Positions 1-10,248 of a stretch of DNA of 64,000 nucleotides are shown here, piece after piece. The notes under the pieces were generated by a model. It did no database searches, had not been told where the DNA came from, and saw nothing but the letters and a program-made list of their open reading frames with translations. The DNA lies in contig NZ_VDUW01000001.1 in NCBI RefSeq assembly GCF_008039555.1, forward strand, positions 248,001 through 312,000, given 5' to 3'. This DNA is from Cerasibacillus terrae (GTDB lineage: Bacteria > Bacillota > Bacilli > Bacillales > Amphibacillaceae). The translations under genes were made by a program, and so were the position numbers. Numbering within the stretch: position 1 is the first letter of the stretch; every line of letters starts with the position of its first letter.

Positions 1-484
1 GCATCAAGGAATCGATAAGCAAACTCATCAACAACTTGTACATGTTATAAATGGATTACAATTACATTCTATTCAGGAATCGCAGCAAATGCTTCAGGTT
101 TACTTACAAATGCCTGGAAAAAAACTTGGCCTAACTAAACCGATTGATATTACATTTGCTGGAAAAAAAGGGAAAAATGGAGCTCTAGATGGTGATTATT
201 GTAGAATTATATTTTACTTAAATTTAGCATATTTAAATAAAACAGTAATAGATATGCATGTTCAAAAACGAACAGTTACTCTCACTGTTTATAACGATTT
301 AGCACCGTTATTAAAAGAAAAAACAGGTCCACTTGAGTTGATGTTAAAAAAAGGCCTTAAAGATATCGATTACCAATTAATAACGATTACCTATAGGACC
401 TTAGCAAACAAACAAAATCAAAACATTGTTTCTAAAATAGATAATAAAACATATTCCTATGAGGGGATTGACTTTCGGATATGA
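1..484 (+). CDS. ylqG: YlqG-like protein, 3' part of gene
   Basis: The frame is open from the first bases of the window to a TGA at 482-484, so the 5' part of the gene lies outside; about 160 residues are visible. The first internal ATG (89) is not the real start because the frame runs upstream of it without a stop. The visible part is a beta-rich C-terminal domain without signal peptide, membrane segment or known motif. It overlaps ylqH by four bases (ATGA), which implies translational coupling. The name rests on position: in B. subtilis ylqG lies just before ylqH and sucC. Partnership with a free FlhB C-terminal domain suggests a flagellar or type III export link, but that is inference. Biochemical function is unknown to me. 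Confidence 0.65.
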   Translation, partial: HQGIDKQTHQQLVHVINGLQLHSIQESQQMLQVYLQMPGKKLGLTKPIDITFAGKKGKNGALDGDYCRIIFYLNLAYLNKTVIDMHVQKRTVTLTVYNDLAPLLKEKTGPLELMLKKGLKDIDYQLITITYRTLANKQNQNIVSKIDNKTYSYEGIDFRI

Positions 485-750
485 CTAATAAAAGACGTCA
501 AGCTACGGCTGTAACATATAATCAAGAATTAGACTACGCACCCAAAATATCAGCCCAAGGGAAGGGGCATATTGCAGAAAACATCATTCATACTGCGCAA
601 GAGAATGGTGTTCCTATATTGGAAGATCCAACCCTTGTGGAACTTCTATCGCAATTAAATATCAATGACACAATCCCCCCAGAATTATTCGAAGCTGTAG
701 CCGAAGTATTTGCATTTATTTACCATGTTGACCAAATGGAAGAAAAATAA
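481..750 (+). CDS. ylqH: FlhB C-terminal-domain homologue YlqH
   Basis: This 89-residue protein resembles only the cytoplasmic C-terminal part of the export-gate protein FlhB. Segments AVTYNQELDYAPKISAQG and PPELFEAVAEVFAFIY correspond to the stretches around and after the FlhB autocleavage site; compare VAEILAYVYRVEK at the end of the full-length FlhB encoded at 26511-27608. It has no membrane segments and no complete NPTH motif. It starts inside the ylqG stop codon. Free FlhB C-terminal-like proteins occur in many flagellated bacteria, and a role in export-substrate switching is plausible but unproven. The family assignment is secure from length, sequence and position. Confidence 0.85.
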   Translation: MTNKRRQATAVTYNQELDYAPKISAQGKGHIAENIIHTAQENGVPILEDPTLVELLSQLNINDTIPPELFEAVAEVFAFIYHVDQMEEK

Positions 751-863
751 TTATGCTAAATTGACAAAAAAGATAGAATTAACTCATTTCAGCACATATT
801 CTTGTTTAATTAGAGAGAATTTAATACAATGGAGTTGCAGTGAAATAGATTGGAGGCTATAAG

Positions 864-2024
864 ATGAACATTCATGAGTATCAAAGTAAAGAAATTTTAC
901 GAAATTATGGCGTAAAGGTGCCTAATGGTATCGTAGCATTTTCTGTTGATGAAGCAGTAGAAGCTGCTGAAAAATTAGGTACTTCTGTATCTGTTGTAAA
1001 AGCTCAAATCCATGCAGGTGGACGAGGAAAAGCAGGTGGCGTTAAAGTTGCCAAAAACCTAGACGAAGTTCGTACATATGCCGATGAGATTTTAGGTAAG
1101 GTTTTGGTGACACCTCAAACTGGACCAGAAGGAAAAGAAGTTAAACGACTTTATATTGAACAAGGTTGTGACATTAAAAAAGAATATTATTTAGGGCTTG
1201 TCTTGGACCGCGCATCTTCACGTGTTGTTATGATGGCATCTGAAGAAGGTGGAATGGACATTGAAGAAGTAGCAGCAACTAATCCAGAAAAAATATTCAA
1301 AGAAGCGATTGATCCTGTTGTAGGATTGATGCCATACCAAGCAAGAAGACTTGCTTTTAATATAAACATTCCAGAAGAGTCCATTTCACAAGCTGTTAAG
1401 TTTATGATGGGCTTATACAATGTTTATGTTGAGAAAGATTGCTCTATTGCGGAGATTAACCCATTAGTTGTAACAGGTGATGGAGATGTCATGGCATTAG
1501 ATGCAAAGTTAAATATTGAAGATAATGCCCTATTCCGTCAAAAAGATGTGGGTGAACTTCGTGATTTAGACGAAGAAGATGAAAAAGAAATTGAAGCATC
1601 AAAATATGATTTAAGCTATATTGCGCTTGATGGTAATATCGGTTGTATGGTAAATGGTGCAGGTCTTGCAATGGCTACTATGGATATTATTAAACATTAT
1701 GGTGGCGATCCAGCTAACTTTCTTGATGTAGGTGGCGGAGCAACAGCTGAGAAAGTTACAGAAGCATTCAAAATTATTTTGTCCGACCCGAATGTAAAAG
1801 GAATATTTGTGAATATATTTGGCGGTATTATGAAGTGTGATGTTATTGCAGAAGGTGTTGTTCAAGCTACAAAAGAAGTTGGCTTAGAAATTCCATTAGT
1901 TGTTCGCCTAGAAGGTACGAATGTAGATTTAGGTAAGAAAATACTGGATGAATCTGGCTTAAATATTACGTCTGCAGACTCCATGGCAGATGGCGCCCAA
2001 AAAATTGTTTCATTATTAAAATAA
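864..2024 (+). CDS. sucC: succinyl-CoA synthetase (ADP-forming), beta subunit
   Basis: This is the beta subunit of succinate-CoA ligase, which with SucD interconverts succinyl-CoA and succinate with nucleotide phosphorylation in the TCA cycle. The 386-residue length is standard. It opens with [17 protein letters not shown]. The N-terminal ATP-grasp part contains [15 protein letters not shown] and the metal-site segment [19 protein letters not shown]. The C-terminal ligase domain contains [19 protein letters not shown] and [12 protein letters not shown]. The ATG at 864 follows a TGGAGG Shine-Dalgarno by 7 bases. sucD follows after 47 bases, so the two subunits are almost certainly cotranscribed. 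Confidence 0.98.
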   Translation: MNIHEYQSKEILRNYGVKVPNGIVAFSVDEAVEAAEKLGTSVSVVKAQIHAGGRGKAGGVKVAKNLDEVRTYADEILGKVLVTPQTGPEGKEVKRLYIEQGCDIKKEYYLGLVLDRASSRVVMMASEEGGMDIEEVAATNPEKIFKEAIDPVVGLMPYQARRLAFNINIPEESISQAVKFMMGLYNVYVEKDCSIAEINPLVVTGDGDVMALDAKLNIEDNALFRQKDVGELRDLDEEDEKEIEASKYDLSYIALDGNIGCMVNGAGLAMATMDIIKHYGGDPANFLDVGGGATAEKVTEAFKIILSDPNVKGIFVNIFGGIMKCDVIAEGVVQATKEVGLEIPLVVRLEGTNVDLGKKILDESGLNITSADSMADGAQKIVSLLK

Positions 2025-2071
2025 GGAAATCACAAAATAGACTGAATTAGAAGGAAAGGACGGACAAACAT

Positions 2072-2974
2072 ATGAGTGTATACGTAAATAAAGACTCTAA
2101 AGTCATTGTTCAAGGAATCACTGGTGGTACTGCCAGATTTCATACAAAACAAATGCTAGAATATGGTACAAAAATTGTCGGTGGTATTACACCAAAAAAA
2201 GGCGGAACAGAGGTAGAAGGAGTTCCTGTATTTAACACTGTACAAGAAGCTGTTGATCAAACAGGTGCTAATGTATCCGTTATTTATGTTCCGGCACCGT
2301 TTGCTGCAGATGCTATCATTGAGGCTGTAGATGCTGAATTAGATGTTGTAATTTGTATTACAGAACATATTCCTGTTTTGGATATGATAAAAGTGAAACG
2401 ATATATGGAAGGCAAGAAAACACGTCTAATTGGTCCTAACTGTCCAGGTGTTATTTCTGCTGATGAATGTAAAGTTGGTATTATGCCAGGATATATTCAT
2501 ACAAAAGGGCATATTGGTGTAGTATCACGCTCTGGAACTTTAACATATGAAGCAGTACATCAACTTTCCCAAGCAGGATATGGTCAAACATCTGCTGTTG
2601 GAATTGGTGGAGACCCTGTAAATGGAACGAACTTCATTGATGTTTTAGAAGCATTTAATGAAGATCCAGAGACAGAAGCTGTTGTTATGATTGGTGAAAT
2701 TGGTGGTACAGCTGAAGAAGAAGCTGCTCGCTGGATTAAAGATAATATGAAGAAACCAGTTATCGGCTTTATTGGTGGCGTAACTGCACCTCCAGGAAAG
2801 CGTATGGGACATGCTGGGGCAATCATCTCTGGTGGTCAAGGAACAGCAGAAGAAAAAATCCGCGTTATGAATGAATGTGGAATTGCTGTTGCAGAAACAC
2901 CAGCTGTCATTGGAGAAACAATGATCCGTGTGTTAAAAGAAAAAGGACTAGACCAAAAATGTAAAACGCACTAA
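2072..2974 (+). CDS. sucD: succinyl-CoA synthetase, alpha subunit
   Basis: This is the catalytic alpha subunit of succinate-CoA ligase and partner of the preceding sucC product. It is 300 residues, the normal length. The CoA-binding Rossmann region is at the N-terminus ([17 protein letters not shown]) and [10 protein letters not shown] lies near residue 125. The phosphohistidine that carries phosphate during catalysis lies in [19 protein letters not shown] near residue 250. The ATG at 2072 follows the purine-rich AAGGAAAGGA. A strong terminator hairpin lies 15 bases after the stop, so the sucCD unit ends here. Confidence 0.98.
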   Translation: MSVYVNKDSKVIVQGITGGTARFHTKQMLEYGTKIVGGITPKKGGTEVEGVPVFNTVQEAVDQTGANVSVIYVPAPFAADAIIEAVDAELDVVICITEHIPVLDMIKVKRYMEGKKTRLIGPNCPGVISADECKVGIMPGYIHTKGHIGVVSRSGTLTYEAVHQLSQAGYGQTSAVGIGGDPVNGTNFIDVLEAFNEDPETEAVVMIGEIGGTAEEEAARWIKDNMKKPVIGFIGGVTAPPGKRMGHAGAIISGGQGTAEEKIRVMNECGIAVAETPAVIGETMIRVLKEKGLDQKCKTH

Positions 2975-2989
2975 TACTAGTAGTGTTAG

Positions 2990-3020
2990 GGAATCTGAAT
3001 GAATATTCAGATTCCTTTCT
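2990..3020 (+). terminator. rho-independent terminator after sucD
   Basis: Arms GGAATCTGAAT (2990-3000) and ATTCAGATTCC (3005-3015) are perfectly complementary over 11 bp with a 4-base loop. They are followed by TTTCTT. It separates sucCD from dprA. Confidence 0.85.
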
Positions 3021-3045
3021 TAACATTTTATAAGGAAGTGACTAT

Positions 3046-3954
3046 ATGTTAACGAAAAAGGCACGTTACCGCTTGATTCAGTTACATTTTTGTCAAGGAG
3101 TAACACGTCGGACAATTCGAAAGATCCTTCATCAAGATCCTACACTATCCCTCATTGAACAGCTAACACCCTCAGAAATGCACCAACTATTTACAATTCC
3201 TTTCAAACATGCAACACTATTGTATAAGGGGATACGAGATTCTGAACAATTAAGAAAAATAATCCACTACGAAAAACGATATCAAATCATCACTATATTT
3301 GATGAAAAATATCCACTCACCTTAAGGAATATTCCCGATCCACCATATGTTCTATATGCAGTTGGTGACCTTGACTTATTAAACTATCCAAAAAATATAA
3401 GTGTCATAGGTACAAGAAAACCATCATATCAAGTAAGAGATAAAATAGAATATGTTATAAAACCGCTTTTAGATAATAATTGGCTTATTGTAAGTGGTAT
3501 GGCAATTGGCGTAGATAGCATGGCGCATCATTTTACATTAAATAATCATGGTAAAACGATAGCTGTTTTAGGAAGTGGGTTCGAACATATTTACCCCAAA
3601 AGAAACACACCATTATTTTATCAAATTGCTAAAAAAGGGCTTGCACTCTCAGAATATCCACCCGAAATCCCCCCAAAATCTTATCATTTTCCTGAAAGAA
3701 ATCGAATTATTAGTGGTCTAAGTTTCGGAACGTTAGTTATCGAAGCAACAGAGAGAAGCGGTACATTGATTACAGTTGATCAAGCTTTAGATCAAGGAAG
3801 GGAAGTATATGCTGTACCTGGAACACCAACTATGCCACAAACAAAAGGCTGTCATAAAATTATTCAAGAAGGTGCAAAACTAGTTTCTAATGCGACAGAT
3901 ATTGAGGATGATTGGGCATCATTTGGAAAAGAATGGTTGCAACAAAAGCTATAA
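3046..3954 (+). CDS. dprA: DNA-processing protein DprA (Smf)
   Basis: DprA binds incoming single-stranded DNA during natural transformation and loads RecA on it. The protein is 302 residues with the usual short N-terminal helical region followed by the extended Rossmann fold. That fold shows ISVIGTRKPS near residue 120, VSGMAIGVDSMAHH, AVLGSGFEHIYPKRN and the family signature FPERNRIISGLSFGTLVIEA. No C-terminal winged-helix domain is evident; the protein stops shortly after the DPRA fold, as in B. subtilis. It sits between sucD and topA as in B. subtilis and has its own clear start at 3046 after TAAGGAAG. Confidence 0.95.
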   Translation: MLTKKARYRLIQLHFCQGVTRRTIRKILHQDPTLSLIEQLTPSEMHQLFTIPFKHATLLYKGIRDSEQLRKIIHYEKRYQIITIFDEKYPLTLRNIPDPPYVLYAVGDLDLLNYPKNISVIGTRKPSYQVRDKIEYVIKPLLDNNWLIVSGMAIGVDSMAHHFTLNNHGKTIAVLGSGFEHIYPKRNTPLFYQIAKKGLALSEYPPEIPPKSYHFPERNRIISGLSFGTLVIEATERSGTLITVDQALDQGREVYAVPGTPTMPQTKGCHKIIQEGAKLVSNATDIEDDWASFGKEWLQQKL

Positions 3955-3970
3955 TGATGCAAAATGGATA

Positions 3971-4008
3971 TTGACTTGTTTGACAAAAAGAATATAAATA
4001 TATATATT
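3971..4008 (+). promoter_or_regulatory. sigma-A promoter(s) of topA
   Basis: TTGACA (3980-3985) and TATATT (4003-4008) are separated by 17 bases, a near-consensus vegetative promoter. An overlapping alternative, TTGACT (3971-3976) and TATAAA (3993-3998), has a 16-base spacer. Either would give topA a 5' UTR of about 95-110 nt. Transcription start is not visible from sequence. Confidence 0.7.
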
Positions 4009-4110
4009 AGTGAAGATTTCAATCTACAAATAGAAAACTAAAAAATAAGTCCATTAAGATAAAATGATGTACATGGTTAGGTATTTGTTTTATTTTTAGG
4101 AGGAAATAAT

Positions 4111-6186
4111 ATGTCAGATTATCTTGTAATTGTTGAATCTCCAGCAAAAGCTAAAACAATTGAACGTTATTTAGGAAAAAAATATACTGTGAAAGCGTCC
4201 ATGGGGCATGTTCGTGATTTACCAAAAAGCCAAATGGCTGTTGATGCAGAAAATAATTATAAACCGAAATATATTACAATCCGTGGCAAAGGTAGTATTT
4301 TAAAGGAATTGAAGTCATCAGCAAAAAAAGCTAAAAAAGTCTATCTTGCAGCCGACCCTGATAGAGAAGGGGAAGCAATTGCGTGGCATCTTGCTTACGC
4401 ACTAAATATTGATGAGAATTCGGATTGTCGTGTAGTATTTAATGAAATTACGAAAGATGCGATTAAAGAATCATTTAAACACCCGCGCTCAATCAATATG
4501 GATTTAGTTGACGCACAACAAGCTAGGAGGATACTTGACCGTTTAGTTGGATATAACATAAGTCCAATACTTTGGAAAAAAGTAAAAAAAGGTTTAAGTG
4601 CAGGAAGAGTTCAATCTGTAGCATTAAAAATGATTATTGAACGAGAAAATGAAATAAAGAATTTTAAGCCAGAGGAATACTGGTCCATTACTGCTAATTT
4701 TGAAAAAGACAAAGAAGTATTTGAAGGAACATTTTATGGTGTTAATGGTAAAAAGACAAAACTAAATACTGAAGAAGATGTAAAAAAAATATTAAATCAA
4801 CTTACAAAACAGTTTACTGTTGACAAAGTTAATAAACGAGAACGTCGTCGCAATCCTGCTAAAGCGTTTACGACATCTTCATTACAACAAGAAGCTGCCC
4901 GTAAATTAAACTTTCGAGCAAAGAAAACAATGATGGTTGCACAACAATTATATGAAGGAATTGATTTAGGTAAAAAAGCAGGTGGAATTACCGGATTAAT
5001 CACATATATGCGTACAGACTCAACTAGGATTTCTGATGTTGCCAAAAATGAAACAGCGGAATATATTAAAGAGAAATTTGGAACCTCATTTTTAGGTACA
5101 AACCGAAAAAAGACTCAACAAAAAGGTGCTCAAGACGCACACGAGGCAATCCGCCCAACTTCTATTAGAAGAGACCCTGCAAGTTTGAAAAGCATTCTGT
5201 CACGGGACCAATATAGACTTTATAAATTAATTTGGGAAAGATTCTTAGCAAGCTTAATGGCACCTGCCGTCATGGATACAATGACTGTTCATTTAATGAA
5301 CAATGATGTGGAATTTCGAGCAACCGGTTCGAAAATTAAATTTCAAGGATTTATGAAAGTGTACATTGAAGGAAATGATGATAATAAAAAAGTCGAGAAT
5401 AAATTATTACCAGATTTAGAAAAAGACATGGTCATCGACGCTAAAGACATTACTCCAAACCAACATTTTACACAGCCACCACCTAGGTACACGGAAGCAA
5501 GGCTCGTTAAAACAATGGAAGAGAAAGGGATTGGAAGACCATCTACTTATGCTCCGACTTTAGACACCATTCAAAGACGTGGCTATGTAACAATAGATCA
5601 AAAACGATTTATTCCTACAGAACTTGGTACCATTGTTGTTGACTTATTGAAGGAATTCTTCCCGGAAATTATTGATGTAGATTTTACCGTTAAGATGGAG
5701 AATGACCTTGATTCCATTGAAGAAGGTAAAAATAATTGGGTTGAAATCATTGATGATTTTTATCAAGATTTTGAAAAACGTTTAGATGTAGCAGAAAAAG
5801 AGATGGAAAAAATTGAAATAAAAGATGAACCTGCTGGTATTGATTGTGAAAAATGCGGTCATGAAATGGTTTACAAAATGGGGAGATATGGAAAATTCAT
5901 AGCATGTTCCAATTTTCCGGATTGTCGTAATACAAAACCAATACTTAAGAAAATCGGTGTAACATGTCCGAAATGTAAAAAAGGAGATGTCGTTGAACGA
6001 CGTTCCAAAAAGCGAAGACTATTTTATGGTTGTGATCAATATCCAGAATGTGATTTCGTTTCTTGGGATAAACCAATATCAAGGCCATGTCCAAAATGTG
6101 AATCATTATTAGTAGAAAAAAGAACGAAAAAAGAAACACGTATTCAATGTACAGAATGTGAATATAAGGAAAATACACAAGCGTAA
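4111..6186 (+). CDS. topA: DNA topoisomerase I
   Basis: This type IA topoisomerase relaxes negative supercoils through a 5'-phosphotyrosine intermediate. It has 691 residues, matching Bacillus TopA. The N-terminal Toprim domain begins [20 protein letters not shown] and carries [15 protein letters not shown]. The catalytic tyrosine is in [13 protein letters not shown] near residue 300. The C-terminus has three zinc-ribbon units from about residue 579: CEKCGH...CSNFPDC, CPKCKKG...CDQYPEC and CPKCES...CTEC, each with four cysteines. The start follows TAGGAGG. A terminator follows, and trmFO, which comes next in B. subtilis, is missing. Confidence 0.98.
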   Translation: MSDYLVIVESPAKAKTIERYLGKKYTVKASMGHVRDLPKSQMAVDAENNYKPKYITIRGKGSILKELKSSAKKAKKVYLAADPDREGEAIAWHLAYALNIDENSDCRVVFNEITKDAIKESFKHPRSINMDLVDAQQARRILDRLVGYNISPILWKKVKKGLSAGRVQSVALKMIIERENEIKNFKPEEYWSITANFEKDKEVFEGTFYGVNGKKTKLNTEEDVKKILNQLTKQFTVDKVNKRERRRNPAKAFTTSSLQQEAARKLNFRAKKTMMVAQQLYEGIDLGKKAGGITGLITYMRTDSTRISDVAKNETAEYIKEKFGTSFLGTNRKKTQQKGAQDAHEAIRPTSIRRDPASLKSILSRDQYRLYKLIWERFLASLMAPAVMDTMTVHLMNNDVEFRATGSKIKFQGFMKVYIEGNDDNKKVENKLLPDLEKDMVIDAKDITPNQHFTQPPPRYTEARLVKTMEEKGIGRPSTYAPTLDTIQRRGYVTIDQKRFIPTELGTIVVDLLKEFFPEIIDVDFTVKMENDLDSIEEGKNNWVEIIDDFYQDFEKRLDVAEKEMEKIEIKDEPAGIDCEKCGHEMVYKMGRYGKFIACSNFPDCRNTKPILKKIGVTCPKCKKGDVVERRSKKRRLFYGCDQYPECDFVSWDKPISRPCPKCESLLVEKRTKKETRIQCTECEYKENTQA

Positions 6187-6190
6187 TGAA

Positions 6191-6215
6191 AGTCGCCTAT
6201 ATCAGGCGGCTTTTT
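6191..6215 (+). terminator. terminator after topA
   Basis: AGTCGCC (6191-6197) pairs with GGCGGCT (6205-6211) across a 7-base loop, with one wobble pair. It is followed by a T run to 6215. Confidence 0.75.
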
Positions 6216-6322
6216 GCTGTGAAGTAATGAGAAAGTGTTTCTTAATAGGTTTAAATTATAGATAAAGTGTGAATAAATATAATCAGACAATAAACTCTCT
6301 TTTAATAATTAATTGGTTTCAG

Positions 6323-6351
6323 TTGACTATTTATTTTGAAACAGTTATAAT
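6323..6351 (+). promoter_or_regulatory. distal sigma-A promoter upstream of xerC
   Basis: TTGACT (6323-6328), a 17-base spacer and a perfect TATAAT (6346-6351) form a near-consensus vegetative promoter. Transcription from about 6358 would give a leader of about 190 nt before xerC. Confidence 0.7.
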
Positions 6352-6550
6352 TTTTCATTGGTGCAAGGTGGAAACACTTGACACTTAGAACTGTTCGATT
6401 TCATGAGAAAATCAGAATTATTTTGGGCAAGGAGACCTGTTTCACTTGGAATAAGGGCAGGTTCTGAATTTTGTTACAATTATGTTAAATCTATTGCTTT
6501 GCAAATTAATATGTGATATTATTTAAATCGCTGTTCAAAGAGGTGAGAAT
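6352..6550 (+). other. xerC leader region; site where trmFO is expected
   Basis: This stretch contains no convincing gene. A second promoter, TTGCTT (6494-6499) with 17-base spacer and TATTAT (6517-6522) preceded by TGA, looks like an extended -10 element close to xerC. A weak bulged hairpin joins GACCTG (6433-6438) with CAGGTTC near 6458. A 37-codon ATG frame at 6403-6516 has no Shine-Dalgarno. In B. subtilis the tRNA methyltransferase gene trmFO lies here; I could read no TrmFO-like peptide in any frame. Confidence 0.5.
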
Positions 6551-7465
6551 TTGGTCAATTATCAATTATGTTGTAAGCAATTCATGGAATATTTGCAAAT
6601 AGAGAAAAACGCATCTCCATATACCTTACGCTTCTATGAAGATGACTTAGATTCTTTTTTTTCATTTTTAAAAGAAGAGAATTTGCATGATTTACGTGAC
6701 ATCAATCAACATGATATTCGAATTTTTTTGACCAATTTATATAATAAAAAATTGAGCAGGAAAACAGTATCTAGGATGCTTTCATGTTTGCGAAGTTTTT
6801 ATAGGTTTTTAGAAAGAGAAGCCATTGTTCCCGATAACCCATTTATTCATGTTTCCTTACCGAAGGAAGAAAAGCGAATTCCTAGTTTTTTGTATGAGGA
6901 AGAATTAGAGAAGTTATTTAAGGTTAGTGATTTAACTACGCCGTTAGGTCAACGTAACCAAGCGCTTCTTGAATTATTATATGCAACAGGAATTCGAGTT
7001 GGTGAATGTGTGAATCTTCATGTCGATGATATTGATTTTTCGATCGGGACTATTTTTGTTACTGGAAAAGGGAATAAAGAGCGTTATGTTCCGTTTGGTA
7101 CATTTGCTGAAGAAGCTCTAAGAATGTATTTGCATGATGGAAGATTAAAGCTATTAGAAAAAACATCCATATCAACAGACTATTTATTTGTTAATGCGCG
7201 TGGGAGACCCTTAACAGATCGAGGAATGCGATTGATCTTAGACAAATTAGTAGAAAAAGCATCTTTAACTATTAATATTTACCCACATAAATTACGACAT
7301 ACATTTGCAACACATATGTTAAATGCAGGTGCCGATTTACGGACAGTTCAGGAATTGCTCGGACATGAAAATTTGTCAACAACACAAATCTATACGCATG
7401 TAACAAGGGATTATTTACGAAATGTTTATATGAACAGCCACCCAAGAGCAAATAAAACGAAGTAA
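6551..7465 (+). CDS. xerC: tyrosine recombinase XerC (CodV)
   Basis: This site-specific tyrosine recombinase acts with XerD (RipX) at the dif site to resolve chromosome dimers. It is 304 residues, full length. The N-terminal SAM-like DNA-binding domain spans about residues 1-95. The catalytic residues are visible: Arg in YATGIRVGECVNL near 150, Lys in TGKGNKERYVPFG, the HxxR box HKLRHTFATHML near 245, His in LLGHENLSTTQIYTH and the nucleophile Tyr in that last segment. The start is TTG at 6551 after AGAGGTGAG. It heads the xerC-hslV-hslU-codY unit, with hslV 20 bases downstream, as in the B. subtilis codVWXY operon. Confidence 0.95.
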   Translation: MVNYQLCCKQFMEYLQIEKNASPYTLRFYEDDLDSFFSFLKEENLHDLRDINQHDIRIFLTNLYNKKLSRKTVSRMLSCLRSFYRFLEREAIVPDNPFIHVSLPKEEKRIPSFLYEEELEKLFKVSDLTTPLGQRNQALLELLYATGIRVGECVNLHVDDIDFSIGTIFVTGKGNKERYVPFGTFAEEALRMYLHDGRLKLLEKTSISTDYLFVNARGRPLTDRGMRLILDKLVEKASLTINIYPHKLRHTFATHMLNAGADLRTVQELLGHENLSTTQIYTHVTRDYLRNVYMNSHPRANKTK

Positions 7466-7485
7466 GATTGAAAGGGTGATTTTAA

Positions 7486-8031
7486 GTGCTTGAAATGCAT
7501 GCAACGACAATTTTTGCTATTCACCACAATGGAAATGCTGCAATGTGTGGTGATGGTCAAGTAACAATGGGAAATGCTGTTGTTATGAAACATACAGCAA
7601 AAAAGGTCCGGAAATTATTTAATGGGGAAGTATTAGCTGGATTTGCTGGCTCTGTAGCTGATGCATTTACATTATTTGAAAAATTTGAAGGTAAATTGGA
7701 AGCATATGATGGGAATTTATCTCGGGCCGCAGTAGAGTTAGCAAAAGAATGGCGTAGTGATAAAGTTCTTCGGAAATTGGAAGCAATGTTAATCGTGATG
7801 AATAAAAAAAATATGTTTTTAGTATCGGGAACTGGGGAAGTAATAGAACCAGATGACGGTATTCTCGCAATTGGCTCTGGTGGAAATTACGCTTTAAGTG
7901 CAGGTAGAGCATTATCACGTTATGCAGAACATCTACACGCAAAAGAAATTGCGGAAAAAGCGATGAAAATTGCCGGAGAAATATGCGTGTATACAAATGA
8001 CCAGCTTACATTGGAAGTTCTCGATTCATAA
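7486..8031 (+). CDS. hslV: HslV/ClpQ (CodW) peptidase subunit of HslUV protease
   Basis: This proteasome-like peptidase forms the dodecameric proteolytic core for the HslU ATPase. It has 181 residues, and [20 protein letters not shown] and [17 protein letters not shown] match the B. subtilis protein closely. The start is GTG at 7486, 6 bases after AAAGGGTGA; an ATG at 7495 would also fit. Either way the N-terminus reads (MLE)MHATTIFAI. The conserved TT that forms the nucleophile in most HslV proteins is preceded by extra residues, and the N-terminal serine of B. subtilis CodW is missing. The mode of activation is therefore open. The gene lies 20 bases after xerC and 9 bases before hslU. Confidence 0.95.
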   Translation: MLEMHATTIFAIHHNGNAAMCGDGQVTMGNAVVMKHTAKKVRKLFNGEVLAGFAGSVADAFTLFEKFEGKLEAYDGNLSRAAVELAKEWRSDKVLRKLEAMLIVMNKKNMFLVSGTGEVIEPDDGILAIGSGGNYALSAGRALSRYAEHLHAKEIAEKAMKIAGEICVYTNDQLTLEVLDS

Positions 8032-8040
8032 GGAGGTCAT

Positions 8041-9438
8041 GTGAAAATGGGAATGAATTATACTCCAAGACAAATCGTAGAACAACTTGACCGATACATC
8101 ATTGGTCAAAACAATGCAAAAAAATCTGTTGCTGTTGCACTTCGTAATCGGTATCGTCGTACTAAATTGGATGATGACATGAGAGATGAGATTATCCCGA
8201 AAAATATTCTCATGATTGGTCCAACAGGTGTCGGTAAGACAGAGATTGCCCGAAGATTAGCGAAATTCATTTCTGCACCGTTTATTAAAGTAGAAGCGAC
8301 TAAATTTACCGAAGTTGGTTATGTTGGTCGTGACGTGGAATCAATGGTTCGTGACCTAGTTGAAATGTCCATACGGATGGTAAAAGAAGAAAAACTAAGT
8401 GAAGTAAATGAGAAAGCAGAAGAAAAGGCAAATAAAAAACTTGTGACACTTCTTGTACCACAGGTGAAGAAACAAACACAAATGAAAAATCCATTTGAAC
8501 TTTTATTTACGGGACAACAAGAAAATGAAGAAGAAAATGAAGATGTAACAGATACTCAAATAAAAACAAAAAGAAAACAAATTCAACAGATGTTAGCATT
8601 AGGTGAAATGGAAGATCATATTGTCACGATTGAAATTGAAGAAACACCACCATCCTTATTTGATATGCTGCAAGGTTCGGGTATGGAACAAATGGGGATG
8701 AATATGCAAGATACCTTTAGTAAATTTATGCCTAAACAAAAAAGAAAACGGAAACTGCCAGTATCAGAGGCTAGGAAAATTTTAACACATCAAGAAGCCC
8801 AGAGATTAATTGATATGGAGGAAGTTTCTCGAGACGCTATTCAGCGTGCTGAACAATCAGGCATTATCTTTGTTGATGAAATTGACAAGGTAGCAGGTAA
8901 AGAAGATAATTCACCAAATGTATCCCGTGAAGGTGTACAACGAGATATTTTACCAATTGTTGAAGGTTCTACGGTAATTACAAAGCATGGACCTGTGAAG
9001 ACAAATCATATGTTATTTATTGCGGCCGGAGCATTCCATATGGCAAAACCTTCTGATTTAATTCCGGAATTACAAGGGAGATTTCCGATAAGGGTGGAGC
9101 TAGAGAAACTATCTGTGGAAGACTTTGAACGCATTTTGCGTGAACCATCAAATGCGCTTTTAAAACAATATGAGGCATTATTAAAAACAGAAGGTATAAA
9201 TATTGTATTTAAAGACGACGCTATTGAAAGTATTGCGAAAATAGCATATCAGGTAAATCAAGATACAGATAACATTGGGGCTAGAAGACTTCATACAATT
9301 CTAGAAAAGCTGTTAGAAGACTTATTATTTGAAGCTCCAGACATTAATTTAGAGACAGTAGATGTTACATCACAATACGTTAACCAAAAACTAAGTACAA
9401 TTGCAAAAAATAAAGATTTAAGCCAGTATATTTTATAA
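8041..9438 (+). CDS. hslU: HslU/ClpY (CodX) ATPase subunit
   Basis: This AAA+ unfoldase feeds substrates to HslV. It is 465 residues, the normal Bacillus length. The Walker A box is in [17 protein letters not shown], Walker B in [13 protein letters not shown], and a sensor region in [11 protein letters not shown]. The intermediate (I) domain between them is charged and repetitive, running from about residue 115 to 240. The C-terminus ends in LSQYIL, the tail that docks into HslV. The GTG at 8041 is only 4 bases from AGGAGG, whereas the in-frame ATG at 8047 is 10 bases away, so either codon may be used. Confidence 0.97.
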   Translation: MKMGMNYTPRQIVEQLDRYIIGQNNAKKSVAVALRNRYRRTKLDDDMRDEIIPKNILMIGPTGVGKTEIARRLAKFISAPFIKVEATKFTEVGYVGRDVESMVRDLVEMSIRMVKEEKLSEVNEKAEEKANKKLVTLLVPQVKKQTQMKNPFELLFTGQQENEEENEDVTDTQIKTKRKQIQQMLALGEMEDHIVTIEIEETPPSLFDMLQGSGMEQMGMNMQDTFSKFMPKQKRKRKLPVSEARKILTHQEAQRLIDMEEVSRDAIQRAEQSGIIFVDEIDKVAGKEDNSPNVSREGVQRDILPIVEGSTVITKHGPVKTNHMLFIAAGAFHMAKPSDLIPELQGRFPIRVELEKLSVEDFERILREPSNALLKQYEALLKTEGINIVFKDDAIESIAKIAYQVNQDTDNIGARRLHTILEKLLEDLLFEAPDINLETVDVTSQYVNQKLSTIAKNKDLSQYIL

Positions 9439-9468
9439 TTTTTTAATAAGAGGATGGAGGAATATAAA

Positions 9469-10248
9469 ATGGATTTATTAACACGTGCAAGAAAAATTAA
9501 CTCAATGTTACAGAAGGTTACAGGGAAATCGGTAAACTTTAGCAATATGGCCGCTTTATTAAGAGATGTGATTAAAGGGAATGTGTTCATCGTATCAAGA
9601 CGTGGTAAACTATTAGGATATGCTATTAATCAAGAAATTGAAAATGACAGAATGAAACAAATGTTGGAGGAAAGACGTTTTCCACAAGAGTACACAGAAA
9701 ACTTATTCAATATCCATGAAACAACACCTAATCTAGATATTGATAGTTCATACACAGTATTTCCAATAGAAAATCGTGATTTATTTAAAGAAGGTCTTAC
9801 AACAATTGTGCCAATTATTGGTGGTGGAGAGCGCTTAGGTACATTAATCTTAGGTAGCTTAACAGAAGAATTTAACGATGATGACTTACTTTTAGCAGAA
9901 TATGGTGCTACAGTAGTAGGAATGGAAATTTTACATGAGAAAACAGAAGAGATTGAAATGGAAGCACGTAGTAAAGCAGTCGTTCAAATGGCGATTAGCT
10001 CATTATCATACAGTGAGCTTGAAGCAATTGATCATATTTTCGAAGAGTTAAACGGAAAAGAAGGGCTGCTTGTTGCAAGTAAGATAGCTGACCGTGTAGG
10101 AATTACTCGTTCTGTTATTGTGAATGCATTGAGAAAACTAGAGAGTGCAGGTGTCATTGAGTCCCGTTCACTTGGTATGAAAGGAACATATATTAAGGTA
10201 TTAAATGACAAGTTCTTAGTAGAATTAGACAAATTACGCTCTAGATAA
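9469..10248 (+). CDS. codY: global transcriptional repressor CodY
   Basis: CodY senses branched-chain amino acids and GTP and represses stationary-phase, nitrogen and motility genes. I place the start at ATG 9469, eight bases after GGATGGAGG, giving 259 residues beginning [19 protein letters not shown], the exact length of B. subtilis CodY. An upstream in-frame ATG at 9454 lies inside the Shine-Dalgarno and is unlikely. The N-terminal GAF domain (about 1-155) binds the effectors. The C-terminal winged helix-turn-helix contains [19 protein letters not shown] and [16 protein letters not shown]. It is the last gene of the xerC unit and is followed by a terminator. Confidence 0.98.
   Translation: MDLLTRARKINSMLQKVTGKSVNFSNMAALLRDVIKGNVFIVSRRGKLLGYAINQEIENDRMKQMLEERRFPQEYTENLFNIHETTPNLDIDSSYTVFPIENRDLFKEGLTTIVPIIGGGERLGTLILGSLTEEFNDDDLLLAEYGATVVGMEILHEKTEEIEMEARSKAVVQMAISSLSYSELEAIDHIFEELNGKEGLLVASKIADRVGITRSVIVNALRKLESAGVIESRSLGMKGTYIKVLNDKFLVELDKLRSR

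Noticed and set aside
761-766. TTGACA upstream of sucC
   Set aside because: No acceptable -10 at 16-18 bases; the nearest TACAAT (835-840) is much too far.
6456-6470. Possible CodY box (CAGGTTCTGAATTTT) upstream of xerC
   Set aside because: About five mismatches to AATTTTCWGAAAATT, too weak to call.
6403-6516. 37-codon ATG frame in the xerC leader
   Set aside because: No Shine-Dalgarno, no similarity to TrmFO or known leader peptides, and it overlaps the proximal promoter.
9454-9468. Earlier ATG start for codY
   Set aside because: It overlaps the GGATGGAGG Shine-Dalgarno; ATG 9469 gives the standard 259-residue protein.
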